45,609 nt of DNA from Desulfobacca sp. (GTDB taxonomy: Bacteria > Desulfobacterota > Desulfobaccia > Desulfobaccales > Desulfobaccaceae): NCBI GenBank assembly GCA_028695935.1, contig JAQVHY010000006.1:1-45609 (forward strand), given 5' to 3'. Position 1 is the first letter of the stretch; each line of letters starts with the position of its first letter. Under the pieces are notes generated by a model, which had not been told where the DNA came from, did no database searches, and was given only the letters and a program-made list of their open reading frames with translations. Shown here piece by piece: positions 1 through 9,337 of this stretch. A program made the position numbers and the translations under genes.

Positions 1-570
1 GCCTCCCCGCTGGTTGATCTCTTTGATTCCCCGGTGCTGCCGGGTCAGGCCGGCAGTTTTTTCTTTGACCATGAGGGCCAATTGGCCTCTGCTACTCAAA
101 TAATCAGGCAGGGCATTTTAACCCGACCGATCACAGATCTCCATTCCGCGGCGCGGCTGGGGCTGCCGCGTAGCGCCAATGGGCGGCGGGAATCGTTTGC
201 CCGCAAGGCTTATGCCCGCATGACCAACACCTATTTCGGTCCCGGCCCTCACACCTTTGCGGAGATGCTGGCCGATATCGAGTTCGGCTATTTTCTCGAC
301 CATCCCTCCAACGGCATGGAGGACCCCAAAGGCTGGGGGATTCAACTGGAAGGGTTGTATGCGGAGGAAATCCGCCAGGGGCAGTTGACCGGCCGGGTCT
401 ATTCCCCGGTGATCGTTACCGGCTACGTCCCGGACCTGCTGCGGTCTATTACCATGGTCGGCAATAAAGTCGAAATTACTGGCCTGGGCACCTGTGGCAA
501 GGGTCATAAGGAATGGGTCAAGGTGTCGGACGGCGGCCCTTATCTGCGTTTGCAGGCCCGGCTGGGTTGA
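1..570 (+). CDS. TldD/PmbA family metalloprotease-like protein, C-terminal part (5' truncated by window)
   Basis: Open frame runs from the window start; protein has TldD/PmbA C-terminal features (HPSNGMEDPKGWGIQLEGLYAEEIRQGQLTGRVYSPVIVTGYVPDLLRSITMVGNK). The ATG at 34 is probably internal. Confidence 0.75.
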   Translation, partial: ASPLVDLFDSPVLPGQAGSFFFDHEGQLASATQIIRQGILTRPITDLHSAARLGLPRSANGRRESFARKAYARMTNTYFGPGPHTFAEMLADIEFGYFLDHPSNGMEDPKGWGIQLEGLYAEEIRQGQLTGRVYSPVIVTGYVPDLLRSITMVGNKVEITGLGTCGKGHKEWVKVSDGGPYLRLQARLG

Positions 571-578
571 TCCTTATC

Positions 579-1268
579 TCACGATGCCGATGGCGCGCCA
601 AGGCGTTGGTGGATAGCCTGGTACAGGTCGTTGATGATCTGAATGGATAAACGTTGCATGGCCTGACTCATGGCTTGCGCCAGCCCCTCCGGGGTTTTTT
701 CCACTAATGGCTCCAGGGCGCGATAATTCTTCTGAAACATCACCCGCCGGGTAATCTCCTGGTGGTCCAGATCTAAAAGCGTCAGATGGAGACCGAGCGC
801 GGCCTGCCAACCCTCGGGTCGATCAATCTCCAGACACTCTGCCACGCCGCCTTCGAGACGGAAACGGCAATCATCGCTACTTGTAGCTCCCCAAACGGCC
901 TTGAATAGCCCGGAGTTTCTCAGGTCGCGGACGAGATAATCGGTAACCAGGAATCCGGGGTTGACGCGCCAGCGGTGGTAGTGGTAAGCATCGCTCTTAA
1001 AAGGCTCGGCCTGATAAACCATGGCAGTAGTGTTGTAGGCCTGGGCAACCGCCAATTGTTCAACTTTAAGCCCGGCGTTCAGGGCCGGACGCCCGGTTGC
1101 CGCCGGAGCCGGGTAGTCAAAGATATAACGCTTGATTAATACCGGTGGTTTGCCGCAACCACTTACTATCCATAGCCAAATAGAAATACCTGCCACGATG
1201 CGGACACCCAGCTGCGAGGGCCGTGATATTTTCGCTTGTACTTTTTTAAAGGGATTTATCATGTTCAC
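579..1268 (-). CDS. ABC-type transport auxiliary lipoprotein, PqiC/DUF330-like
   Basis: Lipobox-like SGCGKPPVLIKRYIFDYPAP; follows the MlaD gene in a same-strand cluster. Confidence 0.7.
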   Translation of the reverse strand: MNMINPFKKVQAKISRPSQLGVRIVAGISIWLWIVSGCGKPPVLIKRYIFDYPAPAATGRPALNAGLKVEQLAVAQAYNTTAMVYQAEPFKSDAYHYHRWRVNPGFLVTDYLVRDLRNSGLFKAVWGATSSDDCRFRLEGGVAECLEIDRPEGWQAALGLHLTLLDLDHQEITRRVMFQKNYRALEPLVEKTPEGLAQAMSQAMQRLSIQIINDLYQAIHQRLGAPSAS

Positions 1269-1278
1269 CCCTGAACGC

Positions 1279-2175
1279 CTATTCGTTCCACCTCGGGGTT
1301 GGCGGTTTACCGAACAGCAGATCTGAAGGCCGGTTAGAGAGCCTTTCCATAAGCATCTCCAGGTTTTCAGAGGCGCGGCGTAGATTCCGGTTAGTTCCCT
1401 CGAGGTCCCGGGCGATTCTACGCGTTTCCTTAACGGTTTCGGCCAGTTTCATCTCGGTCAACTGTTTTTCGGCATTATTGAGCACCGCAGTGGCACTCTT
1501 GAGAGTTTTGTCAACGCCGACCAAGACCTGATCGAGCCTTCCCCGGGCCACCACCTGCTTGACTTGGGCGCTCAATTCATCCAGATTGTTTGCGGCTGAC
1601 TCCACTCGGGCCAAAATTTTTTGCATTTGCTCGCCATTCAAAAAATTTTCCATTTCCTTGGTGCTGGCGATAATCTGGTCCGAGATTCCTTTAGTATCAA
1701 CCTGCTTCAGTTTATTGACAATCTCTTCGATTCCCGAAAGAATTTTTTCTTTTTCGGAAGGCCGCGAGGGAATAATCGGATATTCGGAGGGAAAGTCGAT
1801 CTGAGGGGAGAGATCCGTATCTCCTGGTTTACGGCGGTCTAAATCGATGTACATTATGCCGGTGATGCCGGCGGCCGAAAGTTGGGCCACCGTATTGTGG
1901 GTTAAGTTATCTTCCAGGTCAATTTTCATCACTACGGCAATCAGTCGGTTATCCGGTGCCACCTCTATCTCTTCTACCCGACCCACCTCCACTCCCCGAT
2001 ACCTGACGGTCGAATCCTTCTGTAGACCCTGCACTGATTCGTCCAGATAGGTAACGTAAGTATCCCCTGTTTGGAAGTACCGGGTCGCTCCCACCCAGAT
2101 GATGGCAATCATACCGATAAGCACACCGATAATTACAAAAAGCCCTACTAAAAATTTGGAGGTCTTACGGGCCAT
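1279..2175 (-). CDS. mlaD: MlaD/MCE family lipid-transport periplasmic protein
   Basis: N-terminal TM then MCE domain (YVTYLDESVQGLQKDSTVRYRGVEVGRVEEIEV), helical C-terminus. Confidence 0.9.
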   Translation of the reverse strand: MARKTSKFLVGLFVIIGVLIGMIAIIWVGATRYFQTGDTYVTYLDESVQGLQKDSTVRYRGVEVGRVEEIEVAPDNRLIAVVMKIDLEDNLTHNTVAQLSAAGITGIMYIDLDRRKPGDTDLSPQIDFPSEYPIIPSRPSEKEKILSGIEEIVNKLKQVDTKGISDQIIASTKEMENFLNGEQMQKILARVESAANNLDELSAQVKQVVARGRLDQVLVGVDKTLKSATAVLNNAEKQLTEMKLAETVKETRRIARDLEGTNRNLRRASENLEMLMERLSNRPSDLLFGKPPTPRWNE

Positions 2176-2193
2176 GTCCGGTTACCTGCGCAA

Positions 2194-2964
2194 CTATTTA
2201 AGTTCTCCAACCCGGCGCTGGAAAAAATTTACTACCCGGGGGTCAGTAGAGTGCTCCCGGAGGTAATGAGGATCACCTTCGGCGATTAGGCCTTTAGCAG
2301 TTTTATCCAGCATTACCACCCGGTGGGCAATATCAAAGATGGATTCCAGTTCATGAGTGACGATGACCATGGTAGTCCCCAGGCTGGAGTTGATCGTTTT
2401 GATCAGGTTGTCCAGTTCGGCGGAGGTTATGGGGTCCAACCCGGCCGAGGGCTCATCGAAAAACAGGATGCTGGGGTCCAGGGCCATGGCTCGGGCCAGC
2501 CCCGCCCGTTTTTTCATGCCGCCCGAAAGTTCGGAGGGCAACAACTCTGCAGAGCCGGTCAGATTAACCATCGCCAGTTTCATCCGGACCAACAGGTCGA
2601 TGCTCGCCGGGGAAAGATCCGTGTATTCCCCCAGCGGTAGGGCCACATTTTCACCTAAAGTCATAGACCCGAACAGGGCGCTGGACTGGAAGAGCACCCC
2701 GATTTGCATCCTCAACTGGCGCAACTGGACCTCGTCAGGGGTATTGATATCAACTCCTTTGATCAGCACTCTACCGCTGGCGGGCCGATAAAGGCCGATC
2801 ATCTGTTTCATCAGCGTCGACTTGCCACAGCCGCTGCCTCCCAGAATGACCAGGACTTCGCCCTCATTCACCTGGAAGCTAACGTTGGTAAAGATAGTCC
2901 GGTCTCCAAAACGAGCGGTGAGGTTCTCCACGACGATGATCGGGTTTTTATCAGAGCTGGTCAA
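2194..2964 (-). CDS. mlaF: ABC transporter ATP-binding protein, MlaF-like
   Basis: Walker A GGSGCGKSTLMKQMIG, signature LSGGMKKRAGLARA, Walker B ILFFDEPSAGLDP. Confidence 0.92.
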   Translation of the reverse strand: MTSSDKNPIIVVENLTARFGDRTIFTNVSFQVNEGEVLVILGGSGCGKSTLMKQMIGLYRPASGRVLIKGVDINTPDEVQLRQLRMQIGVLFQSSALFGSMTLGENVALPLGEYTDLSPASIDLLVRMKLAMVNLTGSAELLPSELSGGMKKRAGLARAMALDPSILFFDEPSAGLDPITSAELDNLIKTINSSLGTTMVIVTHELESIFDIAHRVVMLDKTAKGLIAEGDPHYLREHSTDPRVVNFFQRRVGELK

Positions 2965-2977
2965 AACCGTACCGTTT

Positions 2978-4126
2978 TTACCTTAAATAATGCAAGACGA
3001 TGGCAAACGCCGAGTCTGTAACAATAATCAAGAAAATGGCCGCCACCACCGCCGAGGTGGTCGCGGAGCCTACGGCCTCAGCCCCTCCTCGAACCTGAAA
3101 ACCTCGCTGGCAACCGATACCGGCAATCAGCAGCGCAAATACGGCTGATTTTACCAGACTGGAAAGGAGATCAAAGAGATTTAAACTCTTTTGGGTTTGG
3201 GATATATAAGAGAACACGGTCAGGTCCAACCCGACCACGCCGACAATCATGCCGCCGATTAACCCGAAGAAATCAGCATACAAGGTGAGCACCGGCACCA
3301 CTAACATGGTGGCCAACACCTTGGGCAGGGCCAGGAATTTCAGCGGGTCAAATCCCATAATGATCAGGGCGTCCACTTCCTCGTTGACCATCATGGTGCC
3401 GATTTCGGCGGCAAACGCCGACCCCGACCGTCCGGCTACCAAGATCGCGGTCATGATAGGCCCTAGTTCTTTGACCATGGCAATGGCCAAAAGCGAGGCG
3501 ACGTAAATATTGGCTCCGAATTGCTTGAGCTGCAAGGAAGACATAAAGGCAATGATCAGGCCGAGGAGTAAGCTGATCAGTCCGACGATCGGTAGCCCAT
3601 CCACTCCCGCCCTTTTCATATAGAATAAGGTATCTCCCCAACGGATTTTGCCCGGATGCCGGAAGGACTGCGCCAGCGCGATCAGCAAGCCGCCCAGGAA
3701 GGTCAGCACCTGGACAAAATCGTTGAGGACACTGAGACTTACTGCCCCTACCTGTTCCAAGGCCTTCCACGGTCGTGGTTTCGGAACCGGAGGCGATGGT
3801 TGCAGCGCTTGTCGATCAACCAGGGCCATGATCCGCCGCGCCGCGTCCGTCAGATTAACTAATTGGAAAGGGAGATTTTGCGCTTTAGCCTGATCTTCCA
3901 TCTGGATCAATGCCAAGGCGCCGGCGCTGTCTAGATACTCAACCTGAGAAACATCAACGGTAAGCTCAGCGGGCCGCATCTCGGTCAGGAACGCAGCATA
4001 CTCAGATTCAAGGTGTTCCAGGTGTTCTAACACCAGGCGGCCGGAGATCGATAGGATGATTTTTTCCCGCTTCTGACCTTCGATCTGGAAGGCATAATCT
4101 GGTTTTGGCCGGGAGGTGGTTGGCAT
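2978..4126 (-). CDS. mlaE: MlaE family ABC permease with N-terminal STAS domain
   Basis: STAS-like N-terminus (LTVDVSQVEYLDSAGALALIQ) fused to MlaE permease (GPIMTAILVAGRSGSAFAAEIGTMMVNEEVDAL). Confidence 0.9.
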   Translation of the reverse strand: MPTTSRPKPDYAFQIEGQKREKIILSISGRLVLEHLEHLESEYAAFLTEMRPAELTVDVSQVEYLDSAGALALIQMEDQAKAQNLPFQLVNLTDAARRIMALVDRQALQPSPPVPKPRPWKALEQVGAVSLSVLNDFVQVLTFLGGLLIALAQSFRHPGKIRWGDTLFYMKRAGVDGLPIVGLISLLLGLIIAFMSSLQLKQFGANIYVASLLAIAMVKELGPIMTAILVAGRSGSAFAAEIGTMMVNEEVDALIIMGFDPLKFLALPKVLATMLVVPVLTLYADFFGLIGGMIVGVVGLDLTVFSYISQTQKSLNLFDLLSSLVKSAVFALLIAGIGCQRGFQVRGGAEAVGSATTSAVVAAIFLIIVTDSAFAIVLHYLR

Positions 4127-4197
4127 GGCAAGTGGGAGTAGGGCTGCCGCGTCTTTATAGGACTGCTAGCTGATCTCTGGTCAAAGGCCAGTCGAAG

Positions 4198-4764
4198 TTA
4201 GCGGTTAAAATCAATGGCTAAAAACTCCTCTTCCGTCACCCCCGATTGGTTATTTACCGCGGTGGCATCAAAACATAATATTATTAACCCCTTAACCTCA
4301 TGCTTGTGGAGGGTGGGGACGCAGATTACATAAAGCCTGAAACCATCTTGAAAAAAGAGCCGGGCCTGCACTATTTTTCCCTCGGCCAGGGCCTTGCGGA
4401 CGGTGCGATAATTTGAAAAACTCTGAACATTATTAGTCCCTTCAGGATGGCTGGCTAAGCGGAGCGCCTTATGATCAAGGACCGTGATATCTAATAGCCC
4501 GGGTACCTCTTGCGAGTTAGCCCGCTTAAATAACTCCTCTAGTTTTAGGTTGATAGATTTTTTATCCTGGTCTGCAATTGGTTTACCGAGGGCCAGGGAA
4601 AAATTATCGATAATTTTTTTTAAATTTTGCTTAAGACTAGTGGCGGCCGGGCTTAGCGACGGCTCCTGGGACTGGCAGCCCATGAAGACTACCGCCAGGA
4701 TTATGACTGAGGCTATTTGTAACCCTAATTGCTTAATATCTCGCCACTTACCACCATAGTCCAT
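4198..4764 (-). CDS. Putative lipoprotein with single-cache-like region, unknown function
   Basis: Signal/lipobox IILAVVFMGCQSQ; sequence resembles short cache-type sensors (HPEGTNNVQSFSNYRTVRKALAEGKIVQARLFFQDGFRLYVICVP). Confidence 0.6.
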   Translation of the reverse strand: MDYGGKWRDIKQLGLQIASVIILAVVFMGCQSQEPSLSPAATSLKQNLKKIIDNFSLALGKPIADQDKKSINLKLEELFKRANSQEVPGLLDITVLDHKALRLASHPEGTNNVQSFSNYRTVRKALAEGKIVQARLFFQDGFRLYVICVPTLHKHEVKGLIILCFDATAVNNQSGVTEEEFLAIDFNR

Positions 4765-4886
4765 CTCTACTCTCCTAGCTTATTACTAAGCCCTCCGGGT
4801 TTGATAAATCAAACCCATACAGAAAATACCCATCCGTAATTTTGATAGCAATTTGGTCTAAGATTTAGAATATGTGTTTTGTGGCC

Positions 4887-4970
4887 GTAATCTTTTAGTG
4901 GCGCGAAGTTGCTTACTGCTCGCCGGTTTCTTGGTGCGCCGACTAAAGCTTGCGGCTACAAGAGGATTAC
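4887..4970. repeat. Imperfect intergenic inverted repeat
   Basis: GTAATC-tTTTAGT-GGCGC on the left is approximately mirrored by GCGCCgACTAAA...GATTAC on the right; lies between two minus-strand CDSs. Confidence 0.45.
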
Positions 4971-4998
4971 CATTAAAATCGGTCAATTGAAATACTAT

Positions 4999-5496
4999 TT
5001 ATTCCGGGCTGTCTTTAATAATCTGGCCGGGGCAGATAAACGACACCCCCTGATTCGCGGCCGCGCCAATCATCACCGCCTCAATTATTGGCATATTAAC
5101 TTCGGTCTTGGCCTTCCATTTAACTATAAAGAACGCTCCTGGCCCTCCGGTAATATCTGATTCTTTGACGAAGAATTGATTTGAGGTCCAAGGATCAAGC
5201 TTAATCGGCCGGTCCGTATAATTTCGCACCATCTTCCCCTGGGAATCATAGTACTTCACCGTGAGCACGGTGATGGCCTGCGCCGGGTCAGTGTTGCGTA
5301 TACTCAAAGTAGCAGTTAAATTAAAAGGTCGCAGTCGATCCCCAAAATAGACATTGGAATAGATGGGCACATAAACGGTTTGTGGTCCTCCTAACTTGGC
5401 GTCTGAACGTGCCCATCCGGCTGAGCTTCCCCAAGCCGTTACCAACAGGACCCCGAATATGCTTACTACTGACCTCAATCTATTATTTAAGATCAT
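4999..5496 (-). CDS. DUF3124 domain secreted protein
   Basis: Signal peptide plus VYVPIYSNVYFGDRLRPFNLTATLSIRNTDPAQAITVLTVKYYDSQGKMVR, typical of DUF3124. Confidence 0.75.
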   Translation of the reverse strand: MILNNRLRSVVSIFGVLLVTAWGSSAGWARSDAKLGGPQTVYVPIYSNVYFGDRLRPFNLTATLSIRNTDPAQAITVLTVKYYDSQGKMVRNYTDRPIKLDPWTSNQFFVKESDITGGPGAFFIVKWKAKTEVNMPIIEAVMIGAAANQGVSFICPGQIIKDSPE

Positions 5497-5576
5497 GTTT
5501 TTGCCTCATCATCATTGGGCAAAGGTGAACGCCGGTAACCGGTCTATAATCTGGATGTCGCGTTAAGGCTTAGCTA

Positions 5577-5680
5577 GTTTCCATCCGGAAACTCCCCCGC
5601 CCCTGGTGGGAGGGGGTTAGGGGAGGGGGCCTAAATTTCAACATCTAGCACAGCCTGGCTTGAGTTAGTTTTCCGGACGT
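5577..5680. repeat. G/C-rich hairpin element bounded by inverted TCCGGAAA termini (copy 1)
   Basis: TTCCATCCGGAAACT at left, TTTTCCGGACG at right, internal ACTCCCCC...GGGAGGGGGTTAGGGGAGGGGG; related to 44433-44560. Confidence 0.6.
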
Positions 5681-5684
5681 AGAT

Positions 5685-6284
5685 TTAGTCAAGTGCTTTG
5701 GCCTGTAATTTCATCTTGTTAAGCAAATCAGCAAAAGACTTATTTTGAATGACCCGAGCAAACTGATCTTTATAAGTTTGCAGAATGCTGATGCCGTCAA
5801 CCTTGACATCATAGAGCACCCAGCCTGAAGAGCGCCCATGCATCAGGTACTCCACCGGAATTTTTTCATTAATACGGACTATGGTGGTTCTTACCTGGGC
5901 CCGGTCACCTTGCTGTGATTCCTGATGATATTGTATGGTTTCTCGTTTAAGGAAGTTTAGCACCAAACGGGTATAGGAATCTTGAAATAAGCGGGCAAAG
6001 GTTTCTTGAAACTCACGCTGCTGGCCGGCTGAGAGACGGTTGTAGGTCGGGCCTAAAGAAGTACGGGCCATCATGCTGAAATCGAAATTTGCTTTGATGA
6101 TCTGGCGGATGGCGCGGGCGCGGGCGTCGTGGTAGGCTGCACCGCTCAGAGCCGGATCGTTTTGGATGGCCAGCACTTTATCCAAAATTCCTTTGACATA
6201 AGTGGTAGGTGTCCCCGCTATTGCGTCTAGGGGTAGACACCAGAGAACTACCAAAATCCAGGCCACTATTCGAAAATTTTTCAT
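5685..6284 (-). CDS. MlaC/Ttg2 (HpnM-like) periplasmic phospholipid/hopanoid-binding family protein
   Basis: Signal peptide MKNFRIVAWILVVLWCLPLDAIAG; MlaC-type core (RQIIKANFDFSMMARTSLGPTYNRLSAGQQREFQETFARLFQDSYTRLV). The longer ORF start (6596) overlaps the next gene; ATG at 6284 preferred. Confidence 0.85.
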   Translation of the reverse strand: MKNFRIVAWILVVLWCLPLDAIAGTPTTYVKGILDKVLAIQNDPALSGAAYHDARARAIRQIIKANFDFSMMARTSLGPTYNRLSAGQQREFQETFARLFQDSYTRLVLNFLKRETIQYHQESQQGDRAQVRTTIVRINEKIPVEYLMHGRSSGWVLYDVKVDGISILQTYKDQFARVIQNKSFADLLNKMKLQAKALD

Positions 6285-6307
6285 TACTGCAACCTCTTTG
6301 GTTTTTT

Positions 6308-9070
6308 TTATTGAAAAGGCCTGATATCTTGGCCTTCGGTTAATGGTTCCAAAACGGCGCGGGCGCGGGCCTCTTTTTTGGCCAGCAACCGTAAGAAGGC
6401 TGGCAGCACGCTTAAGGCGGCCAGCAAAACACTGGTGCTGCCTACCGTGGCCAGCAGTCCCAAACTGAAGACCCCTTGATGGCTGGAAACCATCAGACTG
6501 CCAAACCCCACCGCGGTGGTCAGGGCTGACAGAGTAACGCCCTTGGCGGTGCTGGCCGGCAGGGTGATGCCGCGGGCCATCGGGTCTATCTTCCAACGCG
6601 ACAGGATGACAATGCCGTATTCCATCCCTTCCCCTAAAATTAGGGGCAGGAACAGAACATTGGCCTGGTTAAAGGAGACATCCAGCAGCCACATCAGGTT
6701 CAAGGTCCAGCCGGTGCCTACCAGTAAGGGGACAATGGCCAACAGGGCTAATTTTATATTGCGGAAAAAGAGCAACAATACGCAGGTTACCGCTAATAAC
6801 GCCAGGCCGGCGGCGACCAGGCAGGCATTACGGAAGGCGGAAGTAAAGACGTAGAGTAATACCGGGTCACCTACCACATTTGGGTCCACCGTGCGCAGAT
6901 CATGGACAAATCTGGCCAGCGGTTCCCGATCCCAGACATCCTGGGCCGGAAACACGCGGATCAGATAGCTGCCCTGCGAGCCAATGAATCGTTCCCGGAC
7001 CTCTTGCGGCAAATCGCTGATCTGGGGGGGCGGGGTATTCAGACTACTAGTTAGCAACTGCCATTTATCCTGGAGATCAGCAAAGAACTGCTGTTCAAAC
7101 CTTGCCAATCGTGCCGCGATCGCCTTATCGGGATTCTGACGCAACAAGGTCAAAAGCTGGGAAAGCAGCAGATTGGCTTCATCCAATTGGACTTTGGTGA
7201 CTTGGTTTTCCGGCTCCCAACTGCTGTTCTGAGCCTGCGACAGCTTGAAGTGAATCCGGCCCAGTACTGATGCCAGTTCGGCGGGGGAAGAGGACCGTGG
7301 TAAACTTACCGGAAACTCGACCTCACTGAGTACCGGTCTCAGCTCCTGCAACAGATGTTGCTTATATTCCGGGTCGCGGGGCAGAAAAGAGAGGATGGAT
7401 TCGACATTCGATACCGTGGGCAACTGTTTTAAGGCCCGGGTCCGAGCCTGAATCTCTTCTGGACTGCAAACGGTCATGACCCCATAAACACTGGAATATT
7501 GCGAGTCCTCTAATATTTTAAGTTCCCAAACTACCGACTCGGTTTCCTGATTTTGGAGGTTCAAGGGATTCAAGTCGAAGGGCACATACCACAGGCTGAT
7601 GCCTCCCAGGGCGGCAAAGGCCAGTCCCACGGCCAGAATCAACCCGGGCCGCTGCCATTTGAGCGATAAAAAGGGCTGGGGATGAGGTTCGATGGCTTTA
7701 CCCGTCTCCGCTAGCTGGCACTTTTCAACCAGAAAGACCAGAGCCGGCTGTACCAATAAAGTGACCAATAACATGGCGGGGATGCCCATGAAAAGGATCA
7801 GGCCGAGCTCCGCCAGTCCTTGGAAACCCGTAAAAATTAGGGGAATGAAGGAGACGGTGGTTGCCAGCGCGGCGTAAATGATCCCGGGCATGCCATATCT
7901 TTGGGTTCCCCACAAAGCTCGCAAGGTGCAACGCCGGCTCCCATTTTCCTCTTCTTCGAGATGGCAGAACCAATGGATGCCGTAGTCAATGGTGATACCC
8001 ATCATCAGGGGGGCAAAAACCATGGAGAGGATATTGAGATGGCCTACCACCAGGGTAGTTAGACCAAAGGTCCAGGATAGTCCGACCAGCAGGACCACGA
8101 CTTCCACCAGCGGACGTTTCAGGCTGCGGAAGAAGAGAACAAGCAGGAAAAATTGACCCAGCAGCGATAACCAGGTGGCCAAGGTGATGTCCTGGAGGGA
8201 ATCAGTCATCTCATCGCTTTCCAGGGCCTCAGGGCCGGTAACCCCGACCTGGATGTCCGGGAAGCGAGTCTTAACCTGCTCGACGATCTGGCGCAAGTGG
8301 TTCAGGATTTTGGTTGATTCGGTATAGTCCCGGGCATTGGTGGTGATCAGGAAAAGTAGATATTGATCACCCTTGGTAAAAAAATAGCCCTCTTCTTGCC
8401 AATCTCCAAATTCCTTCGGAAAGACGGCGCGCAAGGGAGATTGATAAGGAGACCCATCATCCAGAGAATGATAAAATTCTCGTAGAGTGGCGTTCAAGAA
8501 ACTTAAATCTGGTAGCCGGGCTTTTTCTTCCTGCAGAAATTCAGTAAATAATTGCCCGAGCATATCGCGGGTGATTTCTTCGTTGATGGCGGTAAAGAAT
8601 TGGGTCAGCGAAGGCTCAGCAGCCAGAGCCGTCATCACCTCGCGAGACTCCAGAAGCTTATCTTTGATCTCGCCGATCTGCTCGGGTTTCATGTAAAGCA
8701 GCGCCCAAGACTTAAATTGCTCCGGATTCAAGTGATAAAAACGCTCGGAAAATTCCTCGGGATACTGACGTAGTTCCTGATCCAGGGCCTGGGCAAAGGC
8801 AATCGACTGTTTGCGATCATGGTTGCTAATGACCACGACCAGTCCATCTCTTTCCCCGAATTCCTGTTCCAGTTGTTCTTTCAGGGTGATCAGGTGTTGA
8901 TTACCGCCGATCAGTCCGCTTCGAGTGGTCTGGAAAGTCAGATTCTGGACCGTGTAATAAATCGATAGTCCGGCCAACAGCAAGGCAATGGTGACAATCG
9001 GCCAGGCAAGTCGATTCAGTAGGCGAATCCATATCTGAATCAGGCGATCAGATCTTTTTTCTGAGGACAA
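6308..9070 (-). CDS. RND superfamily (MMPL/HpnN-like) exporter
   Basis: 920 aa, two RND repeats with TM bundles (GITIDYGIHWFCHLEEE; ILGEGMEYGIVILSRW); adjacent to HpnM/MlaC-like gene. Confidence 0.85.
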   Translation of the reverse strand: MSSEKRSDRLIQIWIRLLNRLAWPIVTIALLLAGLSIYYTVQNLTFQTTRSGLIGGNQHLITLKEQLEQEFGERDGLVVVISNHDRKQSIAFAQALDQELRQYPEEFSERFYHLNPEQFKSWALLYMKPEQIGEIKDKLLESREVMTALAAEPSLTQFFTAINEEITRDMLGQLFTEFLQEEKARLPDLSFLNATLREFYHSLDDGSPYQSPLRAVFPKEFGDWQEEGYFFTKGDQYLLFLITTNARDYTESTKILNHLRQIVEQVKTRFPDIQVGVTGPEALESDEMTDSLQDITLATWLSLLGQFFLLVLFFRSLKRPLVEVVVLLVGLSWTFGLTTLVVGHLNILSMVFAPLMMGITIDYGIHWFCHLEEEENGSRRCTLRALWGTQRYGMPGIIYAALATTVSFIPLIFTGFQGLAELGLILFMGIPAMLLVTLLVQPALVFLVEKCQLAETGKAIEPHPQPFLSLKWQRPGLILAVGLAFAALGGISLWYVPFDLNPLNLQNQETESVVWELKILEDSQYSSVYGVMTVCSPEEIQARTRALKQLPTVSNVESILSFLPRDPEYKQHLLQELRPVLSEVEFPVSLPRSSSPAELASVLGRIHFKLSQAQNSSWEPENQVTKVQLDEANLLLSQLLTLLRQNPDKAIAARLARFEQQFFADLQDKWQLLTSSLNTPPPQISDLPQEVRERFIGSQGSYLIRVFPAQDVWDREPLARFVHDLRTVDPNVVGDPVLLYVFTSAFRNACLVAAGLALLAVTCVLLLFFRNIKLALLAIVPLLVGTGWTLNLMWLLDVSFNQANVLFLPLILGEGMEYGIVILSRWKIDPMARGITLPASTAKGVTLSALTTAVGFGSLMVSSHQGVFSLGLLATVGSTSVLLAALSVLPAFLRLLAKKEARARAVLEPLTEGQDIRPFQ

Positions 9071-9262
9071 CGGTTCGACCTTTAATTTAAACTAAATGGC
9101 GTTGACTGAGGTCAACGGCACTGGATTTAGACTAAAACTGCCTACCATAAGAACCACAACGCATACAGAACATAGGTTCATTATGGTGATTATTTTAATC
9201 ATTGAGTTGTTCTATTTCAAGACTACAATCCTGTCCTGCAGCAATCCTCCAGATAAAACAAA

Positions 9263-9289
9263 CTACCAGGGCCATCCCGGCCCTGGTAG
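9263..9289 (-). terminator. Rho-independent terminator candidate for the TolC family gene
   Basis: Perfect 11-bp stem CTACCAGGGCC-ATCCC-GGCCCTGGTAG; minus-strand continuation is T-rich (TTTGTTTTATC). Confidence 0.7.
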
Positions 9290-9310
9290 GATCTTGGTCT
9301 TCGCTATGGG

Positions 9311-9337
9311 AGAGCCGGTAAAAAACTTTTACTGGCT
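9311..9337 (-). terminator. Second hairpin overlapping the TolC-family stop codon
   Basis: AGAGCCgGTAAAA-a-TTTTACtGGCTCT near-perfect inverted repeat; stop at 9329-9331. Confidence 0.35.

Noticed and set aside
4909-5160. 83-aa + strand ORF
   Set aside because: Spans an inverted repeat and the antisense of the DUF3124 gene.
6285-6596. N-terminal extension of the MlaC-like ORF
   Set aside because: Overlaps the RND gene out of frame and would bury the signal peptide; start at 6284 is better.
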